Shown: in pieces, positions 1 through 7,670 of the stretch
How positions within the stretch are numbered: the first letter of the stretch is position 1
How the letters are laid out: each line of letters starts with the position of its first letter
The notes under the pieces: generated by a model
The model's database searches: none
What the model was told of the DNA's origin: nothing
What the model saw: only the letters and a program-made list of their open reading frames with translations
Assembly (NCBI GenBank): GCA_024635795.1
Contig: JAGXIH010000015.1
Location: 1-49,811 of the forward strand
Reading direction: 5' to 3'
DNA from: Salegentibacter sp.
Lineage (GTDB): Bacteria; Bacteroidota; Bacteroidia; Flavobacteriales; Flavobacteriaceae
Length of the DNA: 49,811 nucleotides
Made by a program: the position numbers and the translations under genes

Positions 1-3000
1 ATTTCATTCCATTTATCATTTAAACCCCAATCGTTTTTTAATTGTGAAGTTATTGCGCCGGTAACCGGAACAATATGTTTTGAGGTCGCTTCCTCTTCAT
101 TTTCTTCTCTAACAAGGTTACTCAACAAACCTTTTATTAATTTACTGATATACCTGCTGTCAGTTAGTTGCCGGTTAATAAAACCTTCCGGGATGTCATC
201 ACTTAGAAGATTTTTTAGTTTGGACCGATTCTTTTTGAAATAATTATTGCAGTGATTTTTATATTCTTCAATAGTAAATAACTTCGCCGTTTTGTTTTCG
301 GTGAGTTCTACAAGTCTCCCTTTTTCTTCAGTAATAAATACAAAAGCTGTTCTATTGTCTTTTAGCTCATTGATTTCACTTTCACAAATAATTTTATTGT
401 TGAGGGAGTTGTCAAAATAGCGGGATTGAGGAATAATATGTTCAATTTGATACTCTGTTGAAAACAGTTTGCTCAAGGGAATGGGTTTGCCGGTATATGG
501 AGAAATATAGCCTTGCTCTAACCATAATTTATATTTGCTGATTTCAGATCTTGAGGGCGAATTATTACTTCTAATTTTTTCTACTTCTTCTATTTTTATA
601 AACTTATACTCTTCCGGAGAATTTTGAAAAACCCCTTCTTCATAAATCTTTAAAATTTCCTGCTGACTTGGTGAGTATGGTTTTACGTCACTTTTTACGT
701 TAATATCATTCTTCAACTCTTGCAATAAAGCTTTGATGCGTTGGTTTGTGTTTTCATTTTCAGAATTCCTTTGAGTTAATTGTTTACGTTTTTCTGCAGG
801 ATTTTTCATTTCCCTGCCCAACTCAATATGAATCTCATTGAAAAAATCTTCACGACCTTCGCCATATAGTTCCCAAATATCTTTAACTACCCGTAAGGTT
901 TCTGTAACAACCTGTTCTACAATAGGATTTCTTAGAGAGTGTTGTTTAAATTCTTCTAAAAATTTTGCAATATCATTGGGTGATTTCCATTTGGTAATTT
1001 CACTAACTTCAGAATGTCTGTTATACACGGCATAACAAGCCTGGTATGTGTTCAATCCGCTAAATGGATTTTCTCTATTTACTATAAAACTCTTTAAAAC
1101 TTGTTTTGGAATGTCATCATCAGTTATGGTATCAATTTTTTCCTTATCAAAATCTATGGTTCCCAACCTTCCAATAATGGATTGAATTCTATTTTTGGTA
1201 GTGTTTTCTATACTTTCCTCATTCCAATATTTTCCCAGGCGCATTAAAGTCAGAAGCTTTTTGATCGCTTTTTCTGAATAAGCGCCATATTCATTTTTAA
1301 AGGGTGGGAATTTTCTGAAATTCTCAACAAAAGATGATTCGTCAATATTTTTTTTAACGGCAAAAGATTTCAATGCAATTTCAAATTCTTTCTTGTCTTT
1401 TACCGAATAAACAATATGCCAAAGTTCATGTTCGGTTTCTTTGGTTAAGAATGTTTCAGGATTTAAGTTGGCAACTTTGCTTAACCTGCTTAAAAATGAA
1501 ACTCTGGTATCGTTACAAGGATATTTTTTATCTTCAACATAATTCCAGCGATGTGTTTTTTCCGATAACTTGAAATGCTTCAACAACTGCTTTTGATCTA
1601 TTTCTTTTTTATCATTCAAAAAATCGAACAATTCAACAATTTCAACTGGAGTTTTTAGAAATTGCTCTGTTACCGGATAATCTATTTCCGGTATGTTATT
1701 TACGGTAATTCCCCGTTGATGAATTTTTAAATTTTTGATAAATTGCCATAATCTAAATTCCTGAAAAATAGGATTTGACCTGGAAATACATTTAATAGGT
1801 TGAACTTCTTTTTTCCCTTCTTTGATGAAGGATCTGGACTCATAAGGACAATTGGATATTGTGGATTTTTTGCTTTTTAGAGGTCTTTGATAAAAAATAA
1901 CGTCTTCTACAAGCAGGTATGTAAAATCATTTTTGATGATGTTGTTTTGATGTGCTTCATTTCTTGGATACAATTCTTCAACACAAGTTTCATAAAGTAA
2001 TTTATCACCTAATTCCGGATGGTGTTTTTTTTGTTCGGTTAGAATAGCGATCAGCTCTTCCTTGTAAAATTTTCGTTCTATGGTTTTAACAAGTTTCCCT
2101 CTTATTTTTTGAGTGGGATTTTGTAGAAGTGTTTCGTAGATGTATTGGCCAACGGTTTTCTTGGAATTAGCAATATCTTGCTCGGTTTTCTTTTTTATGG
2201 CTATCCAATCTTTTTCAGAATCAACTGCTCTAAAACTTCTTTTTACTTCCCCATCTTTGTCTTTCTTCTCTGTTCCATCTTTTTCTAAATTTGTGGTTAC
2301 AATAAACTCTTTTGTTTTACCAAGCCAGTCAAATAATGGAATTTTACTGGAACGTTTATAAATCCAACCATTTTCTAAAATTACATTGTACCAAATGGAA
2401 CCATCTTTCTTTTTGTCGTCAGTCTCTTTAACATCGGCAACTATTAAAGTATAAAATTCTTCATTTTTATCTTGAATTTCTTCTTCTTCACCCCGCAATT
2501 GATAGTAACCCCGCTTTTGATTGAAATTAAGAATAATCCAGGCCAATTCTTCCTTGTTGATTTTTTGAGAGAGTGCTTTTTTTCTTAAATAGTAAAGTGT
2601 CCAGTCTAAAGGAATTTTTGTGCTAAGTCCATTAGTTTCAAATTCCTTTGCCATTTCATCAAAGGAATTCATAAAAATAAACTTATGTTTACCTTGTTCG
2701 TTTTCGCGATAATTGAGTTTTACCTCAACTTCATTTTTAAATTGACCTAAATGCTTATTAAAATCAATCTCTTTTGCATAATGTTCCGGTAGAAAATCCA
2801 TAATGTTTAAAACGCGGTGCAAACGTTCCCTCCTTAACAAATTACGTTGTAACAACCTGCGCACACTTCTATATCCGGTGCGTTCAGCAGTCTGGGATAT
2901 TGTGACTCCGGAATCAAATTTCCCAAGTATGTCCTGACTCATTGGGATAATTCTACTGCCTAAAGCATTAATTTTACCTTCTTTTTTAGCAAAGTCTAAT

Positions 3001-3059
3001 TCTGTTAATGCCCAACCAATGGAATTTGTACCTAAATCCAGTCCTAAAATTTTTTTCAT
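1..3059 (-). CDS. cas9: CRISPR-associated endonuclease Cas9, type II-C (3' part cut by window edge)
   Basis: RNA-guided double-strand DNA nuclease of a type II CRISPR-Cas system. Translating the minus strand from the ATG at 3057-3059 gives an open frame of 1019 residues that leaves the window still open. The N-terminus is the RuvC-I motif MKKILGLDLGTNSIGWAL, with catalytic Asp8. An arginine-rich bridge helix follows (RSVRRLLQRNLLRRERLHR, near residue 60). RuvC-II is IHIELGREMK with Glu746. The HNH domain shows YQIEHIIPQSRYFDNSLNNK with catalytic His874. RuvC-III (HHAxDA) would lie about 60 residues further on and is outside the window, as would cas1, cas2 and the array. The size and motif spacing fit the long Bacteroidota II-C Cas9s. 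No frameshift or stop was seen in the stretches I translated codon by codon (both ends) or in the motif regions. The start codon is only about 24 bp from the anti-repeat of the divergent tracrRNA. Confidence 0.96.
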   Translation of the reverse strand, partial: MKKILGLDLGTNSIGWALTELDFAKKEGKINALGSRIIPMSQDILGKFDSGVTISQTAERTGYRSVRRLLQRNLLRRERLHRVLNIMDFLPEHYAKEIDFNKHLGQFKNEVEVKLNYRENEQGKHKFIFMNSFDEMAKEFETNGLSTKIPLDWTLYYLRKKALSQKINKEELAWIILNFNQKRGYYQLRGEEEEIQDKNEEFYTLIVADVKETDDKKKDGSIWYNVILENGWIYKRSSKIPLFDWLGKTKEFIVTTNLEKDGTEKKDKDGEVKRSFRAVDSEKDWIAIKKKTEQDIANSKKTVGQYIYETLLQNPTQKIRGKLVKTIERKFYKEELIAILTEQKKHHPELGDKLLYETCVEELYPRNEAHQNNIIKNDFTYLLVEDVIFYQRPLKSKKSTISNCPYESRSFIKEGKKEVQPIKCISRSNPIFQEFRLWQFIKNLKIHQRGITVNNIPEIDYPVTEQFLKTPVEIVELFDFLNDKKEIDQKQLLKHFKLSEKTHRWNYVEDKKYPCNDTRVSFLSRLSKVANLNPETFLTKETEHELWHIVYSVKDKKEFEIALKSFAVKKNIDESSFVENFRKFPPFKNEYGAYSEKAIKKLLTLMRLGKYWNEESIENTTKNRIQSIIGRLGTIDFDKEKIDTITDDDIPKQVLKSFIVNRENPFSGLNTYQACYAVYNRHSEVSEITKWKSPNDIAKFLEEFKQHSLRNPIVEQVVTETLRVVKDIWELYGEGREDFFNEIHIELGREMKNPAEKRKQLTQRNSENENTNQRIKALLQELKNDINVKSDVKPYSPSQQEILKIYEEGVFQNSPEEYKFIKIEEVEKIRSNNSPSRSEISKYKLWLEQGYISPYTGKPIPLSKLFSTEYQIEHIIPQSRYFDNSLNNKIICESEINELKDNRTAFVFITEEKGRLVELTENKTAKLFTIEEYKNHCNNYFKKNRSKLKNLLSDDIPEGFINRQLTDSRYISKLIKGLLSNLVREENEEEATSKHIVPVTGAITSQLKNDWGLNDKWNE

Positions 3060-3082
3060 GTTGAATTTATTTATATATTCGT

Positions 3083-3168
3083 TTCACAATTTTGAAAGCA
3101 ATTCACAATAAGGATTATTCCGTTGTGAAAACATTCAAGGAGGTATATTTATATATCTCCTTTTTTTG
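3083..3168 (+). ncRNA. tracrRNA of the type II-C CRISPR-Cas system
   Basis: It lies directly upstream of cas9 on the opposite strand. From 5' to 3' it has an anti-repeat (about 3083-3109, containing TTTTGAAAGCAATTCACAAT), a nexus-type small hairpin (GGATTATTCC, 3112-3121), the segment GTTGTGAAAACATTC, and a terminator hairpin with a seven-T tail. The anti-repeat predicts a CRISPR repeat beginning close to GTTGTGAATTGCTTTCAAAA, which matches what I remember of Bacteroidota II-C repeats. The exact 5' end is uncertain. A weak -7-like TATATTCG sits at 3074-3081. No array is in the window to test the pairing directly. Confidence 0.85.
3139..3167 (+). terminator. Rho-independent terminator of tracrRNA
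   Basis: The stem GGAGGTATA (3139-3147) pairs with TATATCTCC (3152-3160) through nine pairs, one of them G-U, around a four-base loop. Seven T residues follow at 3161-3167. Confidence 0.88.
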
Positions 3169-3510
3169 TGCTAAAATTTTAAACAGAAATGTTTACAAAC
3201 TTTGATCATTCCGAAAAAAGGTAGGGTGTTGTTCGAAAGGATTAACATATTTACTAAAAAATATCTTAAAATGCAATTATACTTTAAGATAAAGTACAAC
3301 CCTAAAGCCCTGCAAGGGTTTTAAAAACGGAACAGAAATCAACAATTTCGGCAAGAATTTCCGGTAGGAAATTAACAAAACAGCAAGATCCACGAACTTT
3401 TGTTGCCGGTATGATCAATTTTAAGCAAGAAAAGAGGATAGCGTAGAGCTTAGGTTATTTGAGCACTTACTTACGCCTGCATTACCTACCGTCATTGTTG
3501 TCGCACGTAT
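3168..3510. other. Intergenic spacer with stacked inverted repeats, no gene seen
   Basis: No convincing coding sequence. TATCTTAAA (3262-3270) is repeated inverted as TTTAAGATA (3283-3291). Just after it AACCCT (3298-3303) pairs with AGGGTT (3315-3320), nested with CCCT-GCA-AGGG. The rest is AT-rich. It separates the CRISPR locus from the methyltransferase and may hold the distal end of a decayed element, but I cannot identify one. Confidence 0.45.
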
Positions 3511-4296
3511 CTAATCCTTTTTTGTTCCTAACAAATAAAACACAACACCTGGCCCGGATTTTACTTTACTGATTTCCCAATCATAGGTTTCCGTACCGTT
3601 CAGATCTTCAACAAGCCTGTTCATTTCTTTAACCGAATAAGTCCGTAACGAAGAAACAATTCCGTCCCACAATACAAATAAGGGGACAACCGGAATTAGA
3701 TAGGTGAAAATAATTCTCCCGATTTTAAAAGGCCTTATAAACGGGGTGGTCAATAAAACGCTTATTGGCGATAAAAGCATTGCTATAATACTTTGCACAC
3801 TTCTTTCCTGACCTTCAAATATTGCAATAGAACTATTGGTGTCAATAGCATTCTGCAAAATGAGTTTAGCGTCTTCGGGCTTAAAATGGTGAAATGTCAA
3901 GAATAATGTTCTTAATCCTTTTAATTCTGTTGGTACATTTCTGGCATCCACAGGCGTTTCTACATATTCAAAATTGTCAGCTTTCTCTTTTGTGAAATTA
4001 AAAGCCGGAATATTCGGATAAAGGTCAGTCAGAATTATTTTCAAGTCCGGGATGTCTTTATTTAATTCAGAATTCAGCCAAATAAGTCCGCCACCTCCAC
4101 CTGAACCAAGGTCAATTATTTGATTTTCCCCACTTCTTTTCACGCCTTTTTTAATTATGGGAATTATAGGTTTGTACATTTTTGTTTTATTGGACAGGAA
4201 CTGCAGAAAGTCGGTTCCGTAATCCCTTAAAAAAGACGGAAACCATTTTTGATCTTCAAATTCAAATAAGTGTATTCTTCCCATTTTGTTGGTCAA
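3511..4296 (-). CDS. Class I SAM-dependent methyltransferase
   Basis: A 261-residue protein with the SAM-binding motif I IIDLGSGGGGG at residues 60-70, followed by an acidic strand end (ILTDLYPN) as expected for ribose-hydroxyl binding. The middle keeps the TLFLTFHHFKPEDA segment typical of small-molecule class I methyltransferases. Residues about 165-215 are unusually hydrophobic (IIAMLLSPISVLL, IIFTYLIPVVPLFVLW), suggesting membrane contact or a lipid-like or quinone-like substrate; this is inference. It lies 15 bp downstream of the unknown gene at 4312-5058 on the same strand, so the two are probably co-transcribed. ATG is the start; Met5 is an alternative. A short relic of a paralogue's 3' end lies at 5275-5340. 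The substrate is unknown. Confidence 0.8.
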   Translation of the reverse strand: MTNKMGRIHLFEFEDQKWFPSFLRDYGTDFLQFLSNKTKMYKPIIPIIKKGVKRSGENQIIDLGSGGGGGLIWLNSELNKDIPDLKIILTDLYPNIPAFNFTKEKADNFEYVETPVDARNVPTELKGLRTLFLTFHHFKPEDAKLILQNAIDTNSSIAIFEGQERSVQSIIAMLLSPISVLLTTPFIRPFKIGRIIFTYLIPVVPLFVLWDGIVSSLRTYSVKEMNRLVEDLNGTETYDWEISKVKSGPGVVFYLLGTKKD

Positions 4297-4311
4297 ATGT
4301 GCTGTAACTTC

Positions 4312-5058
4312 TTATTCCATCTCTAGAATTCCAACCCCAAAATTAGCAACTCCCTTTAAAGGATAAGCTTTTCCGTTTACCATCTCCATTACCCGTAAGC
4401 CTAAAGCAGCAAATTTCCGTGAAGCCTGGTCGGGCAGGGGAGCGGTCGTGAACACCAGTTCTTCTGAGATATCATCAGGGCCCAACAGCACCGGCTCAGC
4501 CATTTCAGCATGAAACTTCAAACTGTCAAAATCAAATCCCAGGCTTCCAAAGCTCAGCTCCAGCCGTTGTTCTTTTTCTCTTAATAAGTTCCCGGGATTA
4601 ACATGGCTAAGCTTCAGTTGCTGCTGAGCCCAGTCTAAACGAGCCTGTGCCCCCAGGCTGTCGGGCAGGGCCAGCTTCGGGTTTACCTGGAAATTTTGGA
4701 TGAGTTTTTTCGCGCCCTCATTTTTAAAAGCTTCAACCAGGTTTCGGTCACCTCTTGCTGAGACTCTGTCTTCATCCTTGATGTTCAGGAAAAGCTTCAT
4801 CATACGGCCGTGCAATTCCGGCTCGCGAAACTCTCCAAACATCTGTTTCAAAGCCTGCAGAAAGGTCTTTTTAGTCTGGGAAACCCTCCCAAACTCCGAG
4901 TTGTTTTCCCGTACCCTCACCATACTGGCCTTGGATTTTATCGACTTTCGGGTAAATCCGCCCCCGGCCTTGCGCACCACTGGTTTTCCTTTGCGCATAT
5001 AAAAGTTAAGTCCCTCCAGACTCCCTTCAATTCTGATGATTCCGCTTTGTTTTGCCAT
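4312..5058 (-). CDS. Conserved hypothetical protein (Flavobacteria type)
   Basis: A 248-residue basic protein without signal peptide or membrane segments. The N-terminus (MAKQSGIIRIEGSLEGLNFY) resembles a Bacteroidota family of unknown function that opens with a short beta-rich segment followed by a Lys/Arg-rich stretch (residues 20-60: KPVVRKAGGGFTRKSIKSKA) and then a helical part. No enzyme motif is visible. It shares a direction with the methyltransferase 15 bp downstream. A (TTCC)6 tract lies 40-63 bp upstream of the ATG, where changes in repeat number could alter promoter spacing. The local GC is higher than that of the cas9 region. The function is not known to me. Confidence 0.7.
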   Translation of the reverse strand: MAKQSGIIRIEGSLEGLNFYMRKGKPVVRKAGGGFTRKSIKSKASMVRVRENNSEFGRVSQTKKTFLQALKQMFGEFREPELHGRMMKLFLNIKDEDRVSARGDRNLVEAFKNEGAKKLIQNFQVNPKLALPDSLGAQARLDWAQQQLKLSHVNPGNLLREKEQRLELSFGSLGFDFDSLKFHAEMAEPVLLGPDDISEELVFTTAPLPDQASRKFAALGLRVMEMVNGKAYPLKGVANFGVGILEME

Positions 5059-5097
5059 AAGCCCCTGTTTTAAAGCAATATATAAATTTTTATTATA

Positions 5098-5121
5098 TTC
5101 CTTCCTTCCTTCCTTCCTTCC
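5098..5121. repeat. Tetranucleotide microsatellite (TTCC)6
   Basis: Six perfect tandem TTCC units (GGAA on the minus strand). They lie 40-63 bp upstream of the minus-strand start at 5058. Between the tract and the start is an AT-rich stretch (TATAATAAAAATTTATATA on the minus strand) that could be a promoter. Confidence 0.9.
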
Positions 5122-5274
5122 GGGCTTCTCCCTGTCTTCTGGCAGGCTACTCCCACTTTATGTCGTCTTTATACCGTATATATGTCGTGTTTATGCCGAC
5201 TATATGCCGCCTCTTCTTCCTGTAAAACCGCTGGCATAGCTTAAGTTGCTTCCTGTAAAAGAGTATTCCGGTAG

Positions 5275-5340
5275 TTAATTCTTTTTCATTCCCAATAAAT
5301 ACAGCACAACTCCCCGCTCTGAGTATTGAAAATTAGCAGA
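5275..5340 (-). pseudogene. Relic of a methyltransferase 3' end
   Basis: On the minus strand this reads GVVLYLLGMKKN-stop, against GVVFYLLGTKKD-stop at the end of the intact methyltransferase at 3511. The DNA matches over about 35 bp as well. Nothing upstream of this tail in the same frame resembles a methyltransferase; the frame there runs antisense to the secreted charged protein. It is best read as the surviving end of a second methyltransferase copy. Confidence 0.6.
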
Positions 5341-5386
5341 CTGCTTGCGGTACAATGATTGTAATACATAATGAAAATATAATGTC

Positions 5387-5935
5387 ATGAAGAATTTGAG
5401 ATTAATTATATGGATAGCGGTGTTCGGGATGTTAAGCACAGCTGTGAACGCCCAGGACAAGTCAAAGAAATGGGAGAACAAAGCCGAAAAGGAAATGGCT
5501 AAGGAGGCCAAAAAAGCCGATAAAGCCAGAGAAAAATATTTCAAAGAACAGGCGAAAGCCGAAGCAGAGTGGCACAGGGAGCGAATGAAGGAGATGAAAG
5601 AATTCGACAAGCAAGATGCTGAGCAAATGCGGGAAATGGCCAAAGCCGAAAGAGAATTCTATCGCAAAAGAGCTAAAGAAGCCGCTGAATATGAACGCGA
5701 GATGAGAAAGTCGGAAAATGAATACTACCGCGAACTAGCCAAAGAAGAAGCCGAATGGTACCGGGAACGCGAGAAAGAAGCTGCTGAACGCGAAAGAGAG
5801 ATGATGAAAGCCGGATTTGAATTCGACAGGGAATATGCCCAAAAAGAAGCCGAATGGCACCGGGAGCGTGCACAAAAAGCCGCTGAACGTGAAAAGAAAT
5901 TCATGAAAACACAAAGAAAGAATCATAAGAAATAA
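5387..5935 (+). CDS. Secreted highly charged coiled-coil repeat protein
   Basis: A 182-residue protein with a clear signal peptide (MKNLRLIIWIAVFGMLSTAVNAQ, cleavage about residue 23). The whole mature part is built from degenerate repeats of about 22 residues rich in Glu, Lys, Arg and Ala, for example EEAEWYREREKEAAERERE and QKEAEWHRERAQKAAEREKK. This predicts a long continuous charged alpha-helix or coiled coil, probably periplasmic. There are no cysteines and no catalytic motif. It is monocistronic, with its own terminator 33 bp downstream. Function unknown; a scaffold or envelope spacer would fit the composition but is only inference. Confidence 0.75.
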   Translation: MKNLRLIIWIAVFGMLSTAVNAQDKSKKWENKAEKEMAKEAKKADKAREKYFKEQAKAEAEWHRERMKEMKEFDKQDAEQMREMAKAEREFYRKRAKEAAEYEREMRKSENEYYRELAKEEAEWYREREKEAAEREREMMKAGFEFDREYAQKEAEWHRERAQKAAEREKKFMKTQRKNHKK

Positions 5936-5967
5936 TCCCCCTTTCAGAATATAGTTTAAATGGAATT

Positions 5968-6001
5968 AACCCTGGAACCCGATTAGGTTTCAGGGTTTTT
6001 T
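5968..6001 (+). terminator. Rho-independent terminator
   Basis: AACCCTGGAACC (5968-5979) pairs with GGTTTCAGGGTT (5986-5997) with one G-U pair and a six-base loop, followed by a T run. It ends the charged-repeat gene. Confidence 0.88.
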
Positions 6002-6065
6002 GTTTTCCGTCTTTCCGAATGATATTTGTCACTTAAAGGGAATCAACCGCTTAGACCTGAAGAAT

Positions 6066-6627
6066 AAAATTTGTGAATATCTATTAGCGGGATTATTCAG
6101 CAGGCCTTTTATTAATTCTATTTTTGGCTCCCTAAAAAAAATGATATGAGCGTAACTTGGTATGAATGTAAGGTGAAATACAAAAAAACACACGAGACAG
6201 GAGAGCAAAAAGTAAGCACCGACACCTATTTGCTTGATGCGGTATCCTTTACAGAGGCAGAGTCAAGGATCACCGAAGAGATGAAAGCTTATACCAGTGA
6301 AGATTTCAGGATCATGAATATAAAGGTCGCCAACTTTTCAGAGGTGCACCCCTTCGAAAACTCCGATCGCTGGTTTAAATCAAAGGTTTCCCTGGTAGCC
6401 CTTGATGAAGAGAGTGGGAAAGAGAAGAAGACCAACATTTATCTAGTGGTACAGGCCAGCGATGTAAAGGAGGCTTTTGAAAATACCACTAAAGCTATGG
6501 AAGATACTATGGGCGATTACAGCATCCCCTCGATCACCGAATCTCCCATCCTGGACGTATTCCCATATTTCACCGGGGAGGAAGAACAATTGGAGAAATT
6601 CAATGTTTTGGAGGATCCTGAAACTAC
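6066..6627. repeat. Duplicated segment, copy 1 (promoter plus DUF4494 gene)
   Basis: Matches 9678-10239 at a constant offset of 3612 bp without indels, from about 80 bp before the start codon to near the end of the conserved domain. Differences are scattered and mostly synonymous in the coding part. Confidence 0.93.
6119..6126 (+). promoter_or_regulatory. Bacteroidota -7 box TATTTTTG
   Basis: An exact match to the TAnnTTTG consensus, 20 bp before the start codon. It is conserved unchanged in the duplicate at 9731-9738. No clean TTTG -33 element is seen at the usual distance. The short distance to the start gives a very short leader. Confidence 0.6.
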
Positions 6628-6706
6628 AGGAGAAGCAGGGGAAGCAGAGCAACCTAAAGTCCCGGAAACCGAGACAACAGAAGTACCCGAAGAGCTGAAA
6701 GTATAG
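6146..6706 (+). CDS. DUF4494 domain-containing protein, copy 1
   Basis: A 186-residue cytoplasmic protein that begins MSVTWYECKVKYKKTHETG and carries the DUF4494 domain over residues 1-155, with signatures such as FTEAESRITEEM, NIKVANFSEVHPF and NIYLVVQA. DUF4494 is a Bacteroidota family of unknown role. The C-terminal tail (from about 156) is acidic, Pro/Thr/Glu-rich and differs from the other copy. The ATG at 6141 is followed in frame by a stop two codons later (ATG-ATA-TGA) and overlaps the true start region, giving a two-codon mini-ORF upstream. It is monocistronic, with a terminator at 6740. The second copy at 9758 is about 95 percent identical over the domain. Confidence 0.85.
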   Translation: MSVTWYECKVKYKKTHETGEQKVSTDTYLLDAVSFTEAESRITEEMKAYTSEDFRIMNIKVANFSEVHPFENSDRWFKSKVSLVALDEESGKEKKTNIYLVVQASDVKEAFENTTKAMEDTMGDYSIPSITESPILDVFPYFTGEEEQLEKFNVLEDPETTGEAGEAEQPKVPETETTEVPEELKV

Positions 6707-6739
6707 GCCTTTAATACATCTTATTTTATAATTTTATTA

Positions 6740-6775
6740 AAAGGGTTTGACTTTAAAAAGTTGAACCCTTTTTTT
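6740..6775 (+). terminator. Rho-independent terminator
   Basis: AAAGGGTTTGACTTT (6740-6754) pairs with AAAGTTGAACCCTTT (6757-6771) with two G-U pairs, then a T run. The innermost pairs must open to form the loop. Confidence 0.82.
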
Positions 6776-6868
6776 ATCTGGTTATCCAGTCAGGTTGATA
6801 CCATGCTAGAAAATTACCTGGCATGGGTTGATAACGTGCTGCGAGCCTGTCGAGTTTAAACCCCGTTT

Positions 6869-6960
6869 GTGTTTTTTTGGCCTTGTTGCCAAAAAAACAC
6901 CTCCACAAAGGGCGCCCTTTTTTGTTTCGTTTTTTGGGCGAGCAAAAAATGAAAGGAGGG
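6869..6960. repeat. Nested inverted-repeat intergenic element
   Basis: Contains a perfect 13-bp inverted repeat (GTGTTTTTTTGGC, 6869-6881, with GCCAAAAAAACAC, 6888-6900), a GGGCGCCC palindrome at about 6910-6917 and a further TTTTTTG/CAAAAAA pair (6930-6936 with 6943-6949). CCTCC near 6901 and GGAGG near 6955 could close the whole block. It lies in a gene-free stretch of about 300 bp between the first DUF4494 gene and the next open frame. It looks like a dispersed structured repeat, but copy number cannot be judged from one window. Confidence 0.55.
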
Positions 6961-7229
6961 ACAACTCCAAATAGGTTTTAAATAAATTTTAAAGGCAATT
7001 AACCTGAAAATAAGTCAATAGTAGCCCTGTTTATGGTCGGCAGGACACTAACCGGAAGGTCGAAGCCCTTTCCCTCTTTATCAATGAAACAACTAACAAA
7101 TCTAATCACGTCATCCCGGATGGGGACAACATCTACGAATTTGATGGATCTGGAGAAACAGATACTGCTTTCCTAAACCAGGATGGAAGTCCAGTAGCGG
7201 AAAGATTTACAGCCTACAAAACTACCTCT

Positions 7230-7583
7230 TTGAAATATTTTTTTCTAATGATTGCTTACCAGGGAATAACAGCCTGGACAAATTTTGAAAACAACCCGGG
7301 ATGGCTTTTGAAATACCGGGATAACGACCTCGGAGCTCCTTCGATGTCTGAACCTGTTTCAAAACCTAAATACGTGACAGCAGAAGAGGGCTTTTCTCGT
7401 ATTGGTTTTGAATCTGGAGTAGAGATTTCCAATCAGGAAATCCTTTGGCTCGTTTTCCATTCTGATGATGGGGATGCCACTTTTGAATATGCTGATGATA
7501 ATGATATTGACCCTCTGGCAGAAGATGAGGATGGAGAATTTGTCAGGGTATCATTTCGACCGAATGAGCTAACCTTCCTTTAA
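7230..7583 (+). CDS. Hypothetical acidic protein, possibly 5'-truncated
   Basis: Reading from the TTG at 7230 gives 117 residues; the first ATG is at 7248. The same frame stays open upstream to 7014 and looks coding (for example VIPDGDNIYEFDGSGETD) but offers no ATG, GTG or TTG before 7230. The gene may therefore start at a weak codon, or be the remaining 3' part of a longer gene whose 5' end was lost near the inverted-repeat element. The C-terminus is rich in Asp and Glu (DDNDIDPLAEDEDGEF). No family recognised. A strong terminator follows at 7605, which supports past or present expression. Confidence 0.5.
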   Translation: MKYFFLMIAYQGITAWTNFENNPGWLLKYRDNDLGAPSMSEPVSKPKYVTAEEGFSRIGFESGVEISNQEILWLVFHSDDGDATFEYADDNDIDPLAEDEDGEFVRVSFRPNELTFL

Positions 7584-7604
7584 GAACAAGCTGTTAAAAA
7601 CAAG

Positions 7605-7636
7605 GAAGCGCAGGATTCCTCCTGTGCTTCTTTTTT
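7605..7636 (+). terminator. Rho-independent terminator
   Basis: GAAGCGCAGGA (7605-7615) pairs with TCCTGTGCTTC (7620-7630) with one wobble pair and loop TTCC, then six T. The complement also has a T-rich tail, so it may serve the convergent gene at 7671 too. Confidence 0.88.
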
Positions 7637-7670
7637 ATGGTTATATAGTTAGGCTGAGTTGTGAAATAAC

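Noticed and set aside
3290-3480. Possible transposon end between tracrRNA and methyltransferase
   Set aside because: Inverted repeats exist but no transposase, target duplication or matching second end could be found in the window.
5098-5121. TTCC repeats as part of a CRISPR or tandem gene
   Set aside because: Simple microsatellite only 24 bp long.
5275-5643. 122-codon minus-strand frame
   Set aside because: Most of it is antisense to the secreted charged-repeat protein; only its last ~15 codons match the methyltransferase and are reported as a relic.
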